The notes beneath the pieces were generated by a model that saw nothing but the letters and a program-made list of their open reading frames with translations, did no database searches and was not told the origin of the DNA. A DNA stretch of 64,000 nucleotides from Citrus sinensis (Eukaryota; Streptophyta; Magnoliopsida; Sapindales; Rutaceae). The translations under genes and the position numbers were made by a program. The stretch covers positions 29,777,501 through 29,841,500 of the forward strand of contig NC_068560.1 of NCBI RefSeq assembly GCF_022201045.2, read 5' to 3'. Shown here one piece after another: positions 51,801-63,533 of this stretch (the first letter of the stretch is position 1; the number at the start of each line of letters is the position of its first letter).

Positions 51801-54150
51801 TCATTTTCTTTCATTGGTTTTGTCATTTAAAAATTTTGTTATTCTCTAGTGCTTTAAGCCATAATGAATGAATGTTGCATTGTTGATGTTTATTTTCTAC
51901 TTTCTAGGAAGCGCTTTATGATCTCATACTTCAAACAAACAAGGAATGTCTGAAGCTGTGCAAGCCTGGCGCTAGCCTTCTACAAATACACCACTATTCA
52001 GTATGATCGTTAGAACCTAAAATTGTAGTTACTCTGTTTTTCCTTTGAATCGATTCCCCTTGCCTGAAGAATGAAAGGATGGCACTTCATGTCCTCATTC
52101 CTTATAATTTGTTGTCACTTTGTGCCAAATGACGTGATGGCTCACTTTTTTATGACTCCTTGTTTATATGCCCTTGTTTATATAAATTATCTTATTATTG
52201 GACATATTTCTCCTGATAAAGTAATATGGTTTTATCTAGTTTAAGCTGCTTGATGCTTCAAACAAACATTTAACTGTAAGCAATTTTATAGTCCTGTTGA
52301 CTTTGTGCTTACATAGGTTGGAATGCTGCGGAAAGGACTGAAGGAAATTGGAATTGTGAATAGCGATGGGACTGATCCCTACAACGAGCTAAACCCAACT
52401 TCCATAGGTTTGTCCAAACTTCACCCATCATACATGTCAGCTCGTCCTTTTGTCTATATAATGTACAATAACATATGGCTTTATTCGCACTATTCAATAA
52501 TCTCTCCAAAATATTCAAGATAAGTTAGTTTCTAACCTAATAATAAATTAGAAAAGTGACACCAAAGGTGTAATTATTTATGTTACCGTTTCTTCATTTA
52601 TTTTGATGTCCAGGTCACTATCTGGGAATGGATGTCCATGATAGTTCTGTGGTTACCTATGAACGTCCCTTGGAGCCAGGTGTTGTAAGTTGACATCCTG
52701 ATGTGGTTTTATCCTTTTCTACTACTTTTTAGTGGCGTTTAAGAAATTCAAGACAGAAAAGAGGGGGGAGAGAATGTGAACCAGGATGTTGGTTTAACCT
52801 GTAGATAATTTGTCTTCATAAAAATTGGGTTTTTATGTTACATTATTCTTTGTAATATGTGTCGAATTAGCAAGTGGCAACATTAAAAGTATTGCTGTTC
52901 CAAATCTCCTATAACTTTACCAAAAAATGATTAGTGGCAATGAGAGTTTCTTTTGGAGGGCATGCTACATAGCCAACTTTCTCTGCTTTGGTAGTTTCTG
53001 ACCAGACATATCGAAACTGCTTGTTTGCTTGCATCAGCATAGTTCACTTTTTCTTTTTTCTTTTTTTTTTTAAGGATTTTGTTAAAAGTTTGCAACAACT
53101 TTGCAGGTGATAACTATTGAGCCAGGAATCTATATCCCACGTTCTTTCTCTGGTCCAGAGAGGTACTTTTCAGTTTTATTGTGTATTACTGTTTCATCAT
53201 GTCTTCAAAATTCATAAAATGAAGTTCCTTGAAGTCACACTTTAATACTGGTATATTGAATCCTCCTCTTGGAAAAAAAAAGGGGGATTGTCATCTGTTG
53301 ATCATAGCAAAACAGGTCAATACTCTTTTTATTTTTAGTTTTTTTTTTCCAATGAGATCAATAGTTTGTTGAGTTCATTAATAATACCTGTTCTGTCTTA
53401 TTTTATCTGTTTTAACAAATTCATCATCAAAAACTTGGAAAGTGATTGTCATGCTGCTCTTCTAATATGTTCAAAATTAGCCACTAGTTTGTGAGATTAT
53501 ACTATGACTCCTAATTGTTCCTGATTGGATAAAAAAATTTTTTCCAGGTTTCGAGGAATTGGGATAAGGATTGAAGATGAAGTTCTTATCACAGAAACTG
53601 GTTATGAGGTATACAGTTTTGATTTAGTTTGCATTTGGTTATATGAGTTTCGGGCAGCTAGATGGCCATTCCAATTCTCTTGATTTTTTCCTTTTATATG
53701 ATGCTACTACCATCAAATATTTCCTTTGGTTGTGTGATTCAATGCTTTTAATCTGATGCAGTTGGAACTGTTGAAACGAACGATAACTTTTATAGTAGTA
53801 GTTAATATTACATCTACCGTTACTTCACCATTTTGAAATTCATTTGAAATACGTTGATATATATTTTCTCTCACACCTTGGCTGCTGTAATAGTTAATTG
53901 GTACATCATCTATGCAAGTAATCTTATGTCCTCCGAAGCACAAATACGTAAAACTAAAAATAACAAACTGGTGATGGTTTTTTTTTTTTTCCTAACATTC
54001 TTCGCTTTTGACTACCTTTACAAATTGTTGGAACAGGTCCTTACGGGCTCCCTGCCAAAAGAAATCAAACACATCGAATCCCTGCTAAATAACTTCAGCT
54101 CCGAAACAGGAAGGGAGAACCATATTAATGCAAAAGCTGCAACCAGTTGA
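48818..54150 (+). CDS. ICP55: Mitochondrial intermediate-cleaving Xaa-Pro aminopeptidase (ICP55-like)
   Basis: Fourteen exons (48818-48865, 49373-49447, 49662-49925, 50280-50372, 50626-50832, 51121-51224, 51412-51478, 51557-51664, 51908-52000, 52317-52407, 52614-52684, 53107-53162, 53548-53608, 54037-54150) encode 483 residues. ICP55 is an M24B metallopeptidase of the mitochondrial matrix that removes one N-terminal residue from imported proteins after the main processing peptidase. The first 40 residues form a presequence ([15 protein letters not shown]). The N-terminal AMP_N domain contains [12 protein letters not shown]. Metal ligands are present: Asp in M-D-V-G-C-E and S-D-M-T-R-T-W, His in [12 protein letters not shown], and Glu in I-E-P-G-I-Y and I-E-D-E-V-L-I-T. 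All phases agree. Intron 5 carries a (TA)n tract near 50940. Confidence 0.93.
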
Positions 54151-55082
54151 ACATTGCCTTGAAATTTCTGAGTTGAGAAGCCAAAACGGCAGCTTATTGG
54201 TGCATGAAATCACTTCCAAAAGCATCTTTTGAATTAGATTGGTTTCATTTTGCCCCGCGACAGTTATTATTATACAAATATGGGATTACATTGTATGCAA
54301 GTTGTTTTGTAAATTTTTGTCCTTCCAATTCATTCCTGGAAAAGCCAAATAAGTAGTGGAGAAAATAAGTTGGTAACACTTAACACAATGACTGATTGTT
54401 ATTATCCACAGTATAGGTTGTGCATACACTTCCAAGTTTCTGTCAGTACTCAGTAGTGGGTTTGAGTCTAATCGCCAGGACAGAACCACATAAAAGTTGG
54501 ACCAACTATTCAGAGGAGGATACGTAGGTCCTTCTGTCGGTTGGTATGGTTCTGAAGATCATTAACTAGGTTTGGTCGCCCATTACTACGCGGCCACTCA
54601 ACGGTAAGCCTGAAACCAAACCAGAATTTAATTGGGTTTAGTAATTAATTTCTTTTTCTCTATCTCGAGGAATGTTTAGTGGGACCCAGATGGATTTGCG
54701 TGGCCCTAGCAAATTAAGGACACGTGTCCTTTTCTCTGCATTCTGCTTTGCTGTATAATTAGTAACTGACAAGTGTGGTAGGATGGATTATCAATAATCC
54801 CTTTATATCGCAATAACACACTTTATGTAATGGACTAATGCCTTTAAAACACTTGTTCAATCTATTTTTTGGAAAAAAAAATAAAAGGCGGCACATTACA
54901 ATAAAAATTGAGTCAATACTAAATTACAATTATTAAAAATATTGTACAAGTAAATTATTCATAGACAAGTCACCAAATTACATAAATTTATTAGAATCTA
55001 TCTGATCTATTCTATTAAGTAATTTGAATATTTAAATAAAAAATTTAATTCAAAATAAGCTAAATACATCACATTAATATAT
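54151..55082. other. Intergenic region after ICP55
   Basis: Begins with the probable ICP55 3' untranslated region and then becomes AT-rich. No gene is seen. Confidence 0.5.
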
Positions 55083-55225
55083 AGGGAAAAACTGTGGTGC
55101 AACTGTGGTACCGTGCCATAGTTGCACCCAGCCGTTGGCTTCCAATGAACCCCACTTATCTAAGTGGATTCAATGGCTGGATGCAACTGTGGCACAGTAC
55201 CACAGTTGCACCGTAGTCGGACCCT
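55083..55225. mobile_element. 143-bp hairpin MITE
   Basis: The unit starts AGGG and ends CCCT. The inner arms GTGCAACTGTGGTAC and GTACCACAGTTGCAC are perfect inverted copies, with a second imperfect pair inside, so the whole unit folds into one long hairpin. AATATAT adjoins both ends (55076-55082 and 55226-55232), a possible 7-bp target duplication in AT-rich sequence. No coding capacity. Confidence 0.75.
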
Positions 55226-55748
55226 AATATATAAGTGAACATATTAATTTTAGAAATCAATTTCTGAGAAGAAATCTCAATTTTACTTGTAAACATCATA
55301 ATAAATAGGCTGAGAAAAACTAGTAATGGTATTTATTTTCTTGAATCTGATTAGAAATAAAATTTTGAATAAGAAATATATCTGTAAAGTATTATGCTAT
55401 ATTAAACAAGAAGCGTTATAGTTAATTTAAATACTGAAAGCGAGTGATGCGAACACTGCTCTACTAAATTTACGAAATGGTCCATAAACATTTTTCAATT
55501 TTCAAAAACACAATGCTTATTCATCTCGCATTCTAAGAAAGCATATACTAATTTTGTTAACAATCCACACATAGGTGCTAAGATTTTCAGGATTTTTTTA
55601 AATATGAAGGGGTTTCTTTTCTTCCCCATTAAAACGTTTCACCAACTTGCGATAGAATAATAATTAAAAAAAAAATGTTTATAGTGTGATGTCGTTATGA
55701 ATTCTTAAGACAAAAATTATTTTTTACTCGGGCCCGGATATTCAAAGC

Positions 55749-56497
55749 TAGGGATGACAACTGGATCGCTCCATAATGGATATCCATAATATCCATCCAA
55801 TTGGATCGGATAATATCCATCCAAAAATTTTTGGATCTTGAAATAGATATTTTAAAATTATATCCAGATGGATATAGATAGATATAGATAATTATTTTTA
55901 TCCAATGGATATCCGTTTAACCCAACACAAGTTTAAAAAGTTTTAATTTTATAAAATTAAAAATAAAAAATATAATAAACAAACAATTGTAAAAATATTA
56001 TATTAACTAGTGAAAAATTTAAATTCCTCTTATATTAAAAACTAAAGTTTTCAAAATTACCTTTTAATTTTTTAACTTATTTAATACTATTAATAATTAT
56101 TATTTTATTTTATTAATTTAATATTATAAATGGACCTCCACCAAAAAGTTGTCGGACCACCACCGACCTCGCCGGAAGGTCCCCAGACCTCCGCCGAAAT
56201 TCGCCGGAAATTTGCCGGACCGCCGCCACCGACCACCGAACCGCCATTTTATTTTATATATATATTATTACTAATATAAATAGTTTAATAGTTAAATTTG
56301 ATATTAGAATTTTAACTATTTTATATTATTATTTTTATATAATAAAAATAAAATATCCATGGATCTCCATAACTATATGGATATCCATGTCTAATATTAA
56401 ATATTGAATACGAATATGAATATATCCATTATGAATAATTATAAATTTGTATTTAGATGGATATTATCCATTCATAATTGGATATTTACCATTCCTA
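55749..56497. mobile_element. Non-autonomous hAT-like element built of GGATAT-type repeats
   Basis: TTCAAAGC flanks both sides (55741-55748 and 56498-56505), an exact 8-bp duplication in non-repetitive sequence. Ends TAGGGATG and CATTCCTA are near-inverted. Most of the interior is a degenerate repeat of GGATATCCAT/ATGGATATCC. A GC-rich insert near 56150-56240 (CCGCCG-rich) interrupts it. No transposase is seen. Length is 749 bp. Confidence 0.8.
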
Positions 56498-56744
56498 TTC
56501 AAAGCTGGGCCCGGCCTTCTCGCTGGCTGGGCCGGGCATTTTTGCCAGGCCTCCTGTGTTCTTTCCCAACCAGTACTTCGATTTATCAACTTGAATAAAA
56601 TGATTATAATTTATACACTGTAACTGAAGTACTTGCAATACCACGTGAACAACAGTAGTTGGTATTAACTTGGTACTTAAAATTAAATCCAAAAAGAAAA
56701 AGAGAATGAACATACGTACATGTCATCAACCACCCACTAAAGGA

Positions 56745-56842
56745 TTTTGCTATGTTACATGCACAACTCATAAGAACCACATAATTATGTGAGTCTCGTA
56801 ATTTATGTGGTTCTTATGGGTTATGTATGCTACATTACATAT
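56745..56842. repeat. Inverted-repeat unit, MITE-like
   Basis: CATAAGAACCACATAA near 56777 is mirrored by TTATGTGGTTCTTATG near 56803, and pairing extends outward (ATGTTACATGCACAACT versus GGTTATGTATGCTACAT). A hairpin of about 95 bp results. No clear target duplication. It lies roughly 400 bp upstream of the DUF538 gene. Confidence 0.6.
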
Positions 56843-57231
56843 AATATAGGGACTCCCCCATTAAATAGGATCCTACTTCCAACAACATCACCTACACGTG
56901 GCAGTGTCTCATTGGTGACTCCTTTCAACCTACAGTTTTGCCCTTTAATTCCGCCATAAACTCCCAACTGCATCATAAATGCAAACGACCTTCTCCACTC
57001 TGATACGCTTCTTGTTTAACAAATTTACGACCTAGTAAGTTAAACGAACCAAAGCAAAATTCACAATGGCATTTTTACATATTTGTCCGAATATCAAGGG
57101 CAAATTTATAATATCACTTGTATAAATATTCCTGGAACCATTTTTAACTGCCACACCACCGCACCTCCCATCGGAAACCAGAAAGCCAAAAAAGGGAAAT
57201 TTGGAGAGAAATTGTTGCGAGAAAAACAAAA

Positions 57232-57729
57232 ATGTCTCTTGTGACGGAAGAGATCAGAGCCAAGGCAGAATTGTACCGTGGAGACGAGATTTGTCAGGAG
57301 AAGTCAAAGTTTTTGCTCACGGAAATAGGGTTGCCGAATGGGTTATTGCCCTTGCATGATATTGAGGAATGTGGGTATGTGAAAGAGACTGGCTTCGTGT
57401 GGCTGAAGCAGAAGAAGAGCATAACCCACAAGTTTGAAAAGATCGGCAAGCTTGTCAGTTATGCAACTGAGGTCACCGCCGTTGTTGAGCCTAACAGGAT
57501 CAAGAAACTCACCGGGGTCAAGAGCAAAGAGCTTTTGATTTGGATTACCATGAGTGATATTTATGTTGATGATCCACCTACCGGTAAGATCACTTTCCAA
57601 ACTCCTGCAGGGCTATCAAGGTCTTTTCCTGTCTCTGCTTTTCAGGTTGAGGAGCCAACTAAGAACGCCAAGGACAGCAAGAGCAAGGATGTTAAAGATC
57701 CGGCTGCTGTGGGCGTCAGGGATGTATAA
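57232..57729 (+). CDS. DUF538 family protein
   Basis: A single-exon frame of 165 residues, standard length for this plant family. The DUF538 fold is seen from about residue 5 to 145: a helical start (A-K-A-E-L-Y-R-G-D-E-I-C), L-L-T-E-I-G-L-P-N-G-L-L-P-L near 28-41, E-C-G-Y-V-K-E-T-G-F-V-W-L, and a C-terminal beta-rich half ending G-L-S-R-S-F-P-V-S-A-F. Family members have a bactericidal permeability-increasing-protein-like fold; their biochemical role is not settled. The last 25 residues are Lys/Asp/Ser-rich and probably disordered. No signal peptide is visible. It lies downstream of ICP55, as At1g09310 does in Arabidopsis. Confidence 0.9.
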   Translation: MSLVTEEIRAKAELYRGDEICQEKSKFLLTEIGLPNGLLPLHDIEECGYVKETGFVWLKQKKSITHKFEKIGKLVSYATEVTAVVEPNRIKKLTGVKSKELLIWITMSDIYVDDPPTGKITFQTPAGLSRSFPVSAFQVEEPTKNAKDSKSKDVKDPAAVGVRDV

Positions 57730-59076
57730 GAGACATTAGAAAAATGCTCCGAGGCTCTATTTGCCCGTAGGTTCTGTCTTTATATCCGTTGCGTGTACTG
57801 CTGTCCTCCCCTACTGTCCTAATTGTTGTAATAAAATCAACTTAAAATTTCATCTAATGGTTCCATACTTTCCATGTTTTGAGATCTGTGTTTGTTACTA
57901 GAGTTCTGCAATTTCTTTTCTGGTTTTACAAGATCCGAGCGGCATCCTGTGGTCCTAAGTACGGCGTCTAGCGGATATGGCTGTTTGTCTTTACATACCA
58001 CAATCAATGGCCAAAAGGATGAGAATTCCTTTTTCTTTTCTTGTTGGGGCATCAAATTTCGATTAAGATATGTCCTAAACCTATCGGTATATCTTTATTT
58101 TATCCTGAAACATGCTAAAGGAAGAGATCCGTTTTTCTCAAGTGTCGTTAGTACTAGACAATGAACAAAGAATGGCGACCACGGAAGTAAACCTAAGTAA
58201 GGCATCTTGATATGGGTATTTAATTTCCTAATTGACAGCAATTAATGGTCATTATTCCTTGGATTCTTTATTCTGGCACTTGGAACTTGCGGTTGCTTGA
58301 TTAGATCAACCATAAGTAACAATGAGAACCCTTTTTTTTTTCTTCTTTCGCCTTTTTGAAGCATCAAAGTTCAGTCCACACACAGCCATATAGGGTCACA
58401 AGCCTGTCTTTTTATCTTTACTTTGGCCTGAACCTGCTAAAGTAAAGACCATTTTTATCGAGTGCCTTTACTGTAGACAATGAACAAAGCATGGTAGACT
58501 GGTAGCCTCAGAAGTTGTATAACATACGGATTTAATTTCAGACACCGACTCCATTCAATGCTTGCAACTACAGAATTCATGTCATTACACAGAATCAGAC
58601 TACAATACTTCATGTGCAGAACAATTAATAGCAGCAACAGAAAAGTCTTTCTCAGTTACCAAAGTGAATGCAAACAGTCAATCCGACAGATGGATTTTAC
58701 ATCATTGTAACTTCTAGAGACAGTAGGATTTACATCATAAGCTGTAATCAATTAAAAGTAAAATTTTGGAAATTCGTGTTTATTTACATTCATAGAAAGT
58801 GCCTAAATTGGGAAAACAAGGCAACGACCAGTCAAAAAGTGCTGAAACTTGTTAAGCAGCAATGCAGGGAAAATTTAACTCATCCTATCACCATAGCTAG
58901 GGTTTAGACATGGAATGCGATCCTCTGCTCGTCTATTTCCCTCTCCAGCAATCACCATCTCAAACCCTTGATAAATTTCATAAACAGACAAACCATCAGT
59001 AACAAGTTTTAATCATGTTTCACAATTTACCAAACAATCTGTCAGAGCATCATAATAACTCACAAGAGCATGGGAG
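57730..59076. other. Intergenic region with a diverged tandem duplication
   Basis: About 58020-58190 and 58330-58500 share a series of phrases in the same order (GCATCAAA, TCTTTA, CCTGAA, TGCTAAAG, AGTG, TAGACAATGAACAAAG), so one block of about 170 bp was duplicated and then diverged. No coding frame is recognised. The left end holds the DUF538 3' region. The right end (58910-59076) may hold a terminal exon of the agenet gene. Confidence 0.5.
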
Positions 59077-61043
59077 TCATACCTGGGAAGCTGTTACCCA
59101 TTTGCCATTAATCCAGTCCTGATGTAGCCTTAAATCAGAATGCTCAAACGTGAGTTCCTCCTTGGTAGTCTTAAAATAGACGACGTACTTTGAGTTGCTA
59201 CAAACCTTAGAAATCACACCCACCCACCAACCATCATTGTACAAGGCATCAACCTCATCAAGCTTATTGAAACGATCAACCATTAGAGTTTCTGGCGGAG
59301 AAGGTCTTATGTGTTTAATATCAATCTCTTCCTTCAAAAACTCTTTATCATCTTCTGTTCTCAAGCTCTGATACTCAACGAGATACTTGTCCTTCCCTGT
59401 TGGTTCAACAATAGTTGCAGCAAACCAAGCACCTTGAAAACCATCTTCATCACTGCTAACCTCAACTAATGTCCCCTTGCAAAATAGCCCTTCTGTGTTA
59501 AATTTGTCAGGCTCCTCTTCTGGTTTAGAATTCGAAAATAGCTCTTCAGTTTTAACTTTGTCAGGCTCCTCTTTAGAATTAGTTGCCAACTTCTGCAGTT
59601 CCAGATTTGAAAAGCCAAAATATTAACCAACTAACAAGAAACAGAATAAAAAATTATACCACAAAAACAAAAAAGGAGAATGGCATATGATTATAAGAAC
59701 GATGTTTCTTGAGAAAAAAGGCCGTCTGCACCCTTTGCATTCACCACCTCATATCTCTAATTTACCAGAACCTATCACTTGACTATTTATGTATCAAAAA
59801 GCATATAATTATTAAGCTTCAGAATCGTCATAAAAGTCAATTCCCAAGTTTGATACATCCAATCAGTTTGTTACTTTCAAGTAACCAAAGTACATCAGCA
59901 TTACAACCAACACCAAAGGGAGAAAGAAAAAGGTTTCTGAAAATAAGTAGAAAATTTAACCAGTCCTTCTTTCTCAATAGAGTTAAATATCCACAGACTA
60001 ATTCCCTTAATATTACATTTTATGTTTCTAATTCTAAAACCAAAGGCAGTTGACAGGGAGGTTTCCTCACAGCCAAAGACCAACAGCTACCATTGTGAGT
60101 TAATAAACAATTCAATCAAGAAGATCCGTTTGTTTATCTTTAAAAATCAGATAAAGACATTTTAAGCCTTCAGTATATAACACTCGAATTTCCGTTCAGA
60201 CTTCTAGCCATCTTTTCATAGTTACACTCGTCTGTCCAATTTTTACATGCCTTTAATTATCAGGAATCCAAGGGTAACCCACTACAATTGACTTTCACTA
60301 GCATATGTTAACCTGGTCTCATTAAATAATGATGCACGCCAGGCCAATTCACAATCACACCAGGCATGAAATCAGTCTATTCTTCCAAAACCCAATAAAT
60401 ACTGTCAATTCTCCCACACACACACAGACACACGAACATACAAAAAGAGGCCAAAACTACTTTCCCAAAATCAAGAATTCAACATGCATCACATACTATA
60501 CCATCAAATCAATTCGAAATTAAAGCAATCTAAGAAAAAGAATGCTACCTCAGTCTCAGTATCATCTTCCAAAGGAGGTTTCCACTCACCCTTAATCCAC
60601 TCTCTATGCAACCTCAAATCCTCAGCAGCAAACTTAATCTGCTCCTTCGAATTCCTGAAATAAACAGCAAATTTTCCATCATCAACCTCAGTTATAACCC
60701 CTTCCCACCACCCATCATTATAAAACGCATCAACTTCTTCCCCTAACTTAAACTGCCTCTCCTTCTCTCTCGGCGCCAACGGCCTCAGCAGATCCAAATC
60801 CACCACTTCCTTCAAGGGCTTTTTCCCTGCTTCGGTTTCGAACAGGCGGCTGTATTCGACCAAGTACTTTGTGGGGTTTCTTGCCATTGGCCGCCGAATT
60901 ACGGTGCCCATAAACCATGAACCGCGAAATCCGACGTCGTTCGAGGAGATTTCAACCTGTGAGCCGGGATTGAAGGGCGTTCCTGAGTTGTCGGTTCTGG
61001 GTTTCGGACTCTTAGTCAGTTTGGATTTGGGTTTTCGAGGCAT
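59077..61043 (-). CDS. Agenet-domain (DUF724-like) protein
   Basis: Exon 1 (61043-60549) and exon 2 (59592-59077) on the minus strand, joined at GACTGAG/GTAGC and CTGCAG/AAGTTG, give about 336 residues. Each exon encodes a pair of agenet (Tudor-like) modules: the first of each pair has F-R-G-S-W-F or F-Q-G-A-W-F-A-A-T, followed by K-Y-L-V-E-Y, and the second has V-D-A-F-Y-N-D-G-W-W or V-D-A-L-Y-N-D-G-W-W and V-Y-F. Agenet domains are plant relatives of Tudor and chromatin/RNA-binding modules. The N-terminus is basic (P-R-K-P-K-S-K-L-T-K-S), suggesting nuclear location. The frame ends at 59077, but the last codons contain CAG/GTATGA, a usable donor, so a short further exon near 58980-58900 is possible. 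Arabidopsis At1g09320 is the likely counterpart. Confidence 0.82.
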
Positions 61044-61218
61044 TCTTTGTTTTTCTTGGTTAGGGTTTTAGATTTTGGCGGGAGAGGGAAACTGAGGGCG
61101 TTCCGTTTCCGAAAGACAAATTGTCAACGTCAGCTTTAGGTATCAGTGCGTTTTTCTTTTCCAAAATGCATGTTTATTACTGTACTAATTAGCAATGAAG
61201 GCAAGAGTCCATTTTTAG

Positions 61219-61921
61219 CAGGATATTCAGAATTTAATCTGATTTATTTAATTTGTAAAAATTTGATTCAAGGATTAAATTACATTAAAAATTTATAGTC
61301 GGTGGATTGGATATGGATTTACTTCTATAAATTCACAAAAATTCTTAAATTCGTAAAAAAAATATTTATTTAGTAAAAAATTTAAACTTAATGTAGCATT
61401 ATACTTACGAATAAATAAATAAGTTAAAATATAATTACATTAATATCATATTATATCTTATCCGATAATAATATAAATATAAATAATTAAATAAAAAAAT
61501 ATAACTTGCTAAGCAGTTAATTTTTATATGCTAATCTAAACAAAAGAATTTTTTTTGTGTATTATATTTTGAAACTTTTTAAGTATTTTTGAACTTTATT
61601 GAAGCAATTAATTTATTTAAATTTATTTAATTTTGAATTTGATCAGTAGTAAAATTATTTTTATATTAATTTTTTTTATTTAGTTAATTTGTAGATAGGA
61701 CATAATTAAAAAAAAATTAGTCTACAAACCAATCCTTAAAATGGTGCATTGGATATGAATTTGGTCAAATCCGCATCCGATCCGCAGACGCATAGATTAG
61801 ATTTATATTGAATTTCACCAATTCGTGGATTGAATTGAATTAAAAATTTATAATCCACAAAATCATGGATCGGATATGGATTGATGTTCAATCCACAAAA
61901 TCCAATATGCGAGCACCCCTA
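61219..61921. mobile_element. Non-autonomous hAT-like element built of GGAT-type repeats
   Basis: ATTTTTAG flanks both sides (61211-61218 and 61922-61929), an exact 8-bp duplication. The right end CACCCCTA matches the other elements; the left end CAGGATAT is more diverged. The interior is rich in GGATTGGATATGGATT and its complement. Length 703 bp, with no coding capacity. Confidence 0.65.
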
Positions 61922-62008
61922 ATTTTTAGCTTTATTTTTATCTTATTTCAATCGAATTAAAATATTTTTAATCATATTAATATTTTTTTCAGTCGAATAA
62001 GGTTAAAA

Positions 62009-62695
62009 TAGGGATGACATAATCCTACACGAGTTTAGGGTCTTATGGAGCTTCATTCCAAATATGGTAAATTTTGAATAATGTTTGGAGAATGAAAGAA
62101 AAATAATCTCCAAATTCTTAATGGGCGCGATATTTGGTTTTGTACTCCCCACCTCACCTCCACCCTAATCCCCATTACATCTAAATGTTTTTCAATTTTT
62201 TATTTAATAATTTTTGTTTTATCAATTGCATTGTTAGTTAATAAATTTTATTTTTCTTTTTCTTTTTCCTTGATATAAACAGGTTATAACTAAAAGAAAA
62301 CTCTATAATATTATTTTTATTTAACGTTAAAATATTGTTATATTTTTTTTCTCTTAAGATACTGTTCTCTTCAAATATTTTTCAATTTTAATATCATTTC
62401 AAGATATTGTTTCAAATATTTAGAGATTTCTTAAATAATTTAAATATTTTATAATGTAGTAATGATTTTATTTAAGTATTTAATTTTTAATTTATTGAAA
62501 TCATATACCTATATTTGTTATAAAATAAATAAATAAGGATTGGGAGTAGGAATGGATAAATCATCCTCTATGTAAGGATTCTCTATCCACACCCCCACAA
62601 AATTTATTAGGAGATGAGGTCGAGAATGAAGACAAGATTTTTAATGAGATGAGGAATAATGGAGGTCTCCGCACCCCACCCTATTGCCATTCTTA
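62009..62695. mobile_element. Non-autonomous hAT-like element next to the previous one
   Basis: Ends TAGGGATG and CATTCTTA are near-inverted, and GTTAAAA adjoins both sides (62002-62008 and 62696-62702). The 3' part has GAGATGAGG-type repeats and CACCCCACCCTATTGCCATTC, as in plant elements of this kind. It starts 87 bp after the element at 61219. Length 687 bp. The middle part is low-complexity AT-rich and could include a second nested piece starting near 62547 (TAGGAATGG). Confidence 0.55.
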
Positions 62696-62881
62696 GTTAA
62701 AAAAAAAATATTTTTAACCGGTTTTTTATTTAAATACTCCCCATTTGTACTAAAATAGCAAATTTATACTCCATTACATATATATACCTCATAAAAGTGT
62801 AAAAAGTAAAAAATATCCTAAAAACCCCCATTTATTTATATTTTCTTTCTCTCTCATGTCTTTTACATAATAATATAATCA

Positions 62882-63225
62882 AAGTCGAGTATAGTTGACT
62901 TTTTACCGAACTTAATTAAAAGAAAAATTTTCATTTCAATTTAAGTCGAGTATTCTCGACTAATTACCGAACTTTCATAAAAAGTCGAGAATTTTTATTG
63001 TATGAATATTGGATAAGGTTAAATTAAGGTAAAATATTCCCGTCTCTTTACTCGACTTATTTGAAAAAATCGAAAATTCTCTAAATAATTTTTATTTCAA
63101 TTGAAGTCGAGTATTCTCGATTATTTACCCAACTAGCATGAAAAAATTGAGAATTTATATTGAATTACTAATTATGCATGATTTGGTTGAAGTCAAGTAT
63201 TATCGACTATTTACCCGACTTTGAA
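62882..63225 (+). repeat. Diverged repeats around a GTCGAGTATTCTCGAC palindrome
   Basis: At about 62882, 62943, 63103 and 63190 a unit reads AAGTCGAGTATTCTCGAC followed by TAnTTACCGAACTT, with growing divergence. The core is a 16-base palindrome (GTCGAG-TATT-CTCGAC). The second and third units are followed by an extra AAAAAGTCGAGAATTTTT-type element. Spacing is irregular (about 60, 160 and 87 bp). It lies some 300 bp upstream of the PPR start. Confidence 0.7.
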
Positions 63226-63533
63226 GATATATGTTCAATTTCATATTACTTAGTTATGATTATTTTTATACTTTCTTTAGTTTTTTAAAATATATATATA
63301 TGTAAAACTTAAGACTGTTATAATTTAAGGTGTATATTAGGTATTTTGAAGGGAATGGGGGTATATCCCACGTAATTCTCTCTTTTTAAACCTAAAAAAT
63401 CGCTCAAGTGACATGGTCGAAGTCGAAGGAGTCCATTGCTTAATTAAAGTCCATTCTATCACTTTATTCAAGATAGCTAAGTGCAGAATCCCCTGCTTGT
63501 AGTAAGAAGCTTCATTTCTGTCCATTCACTCTT

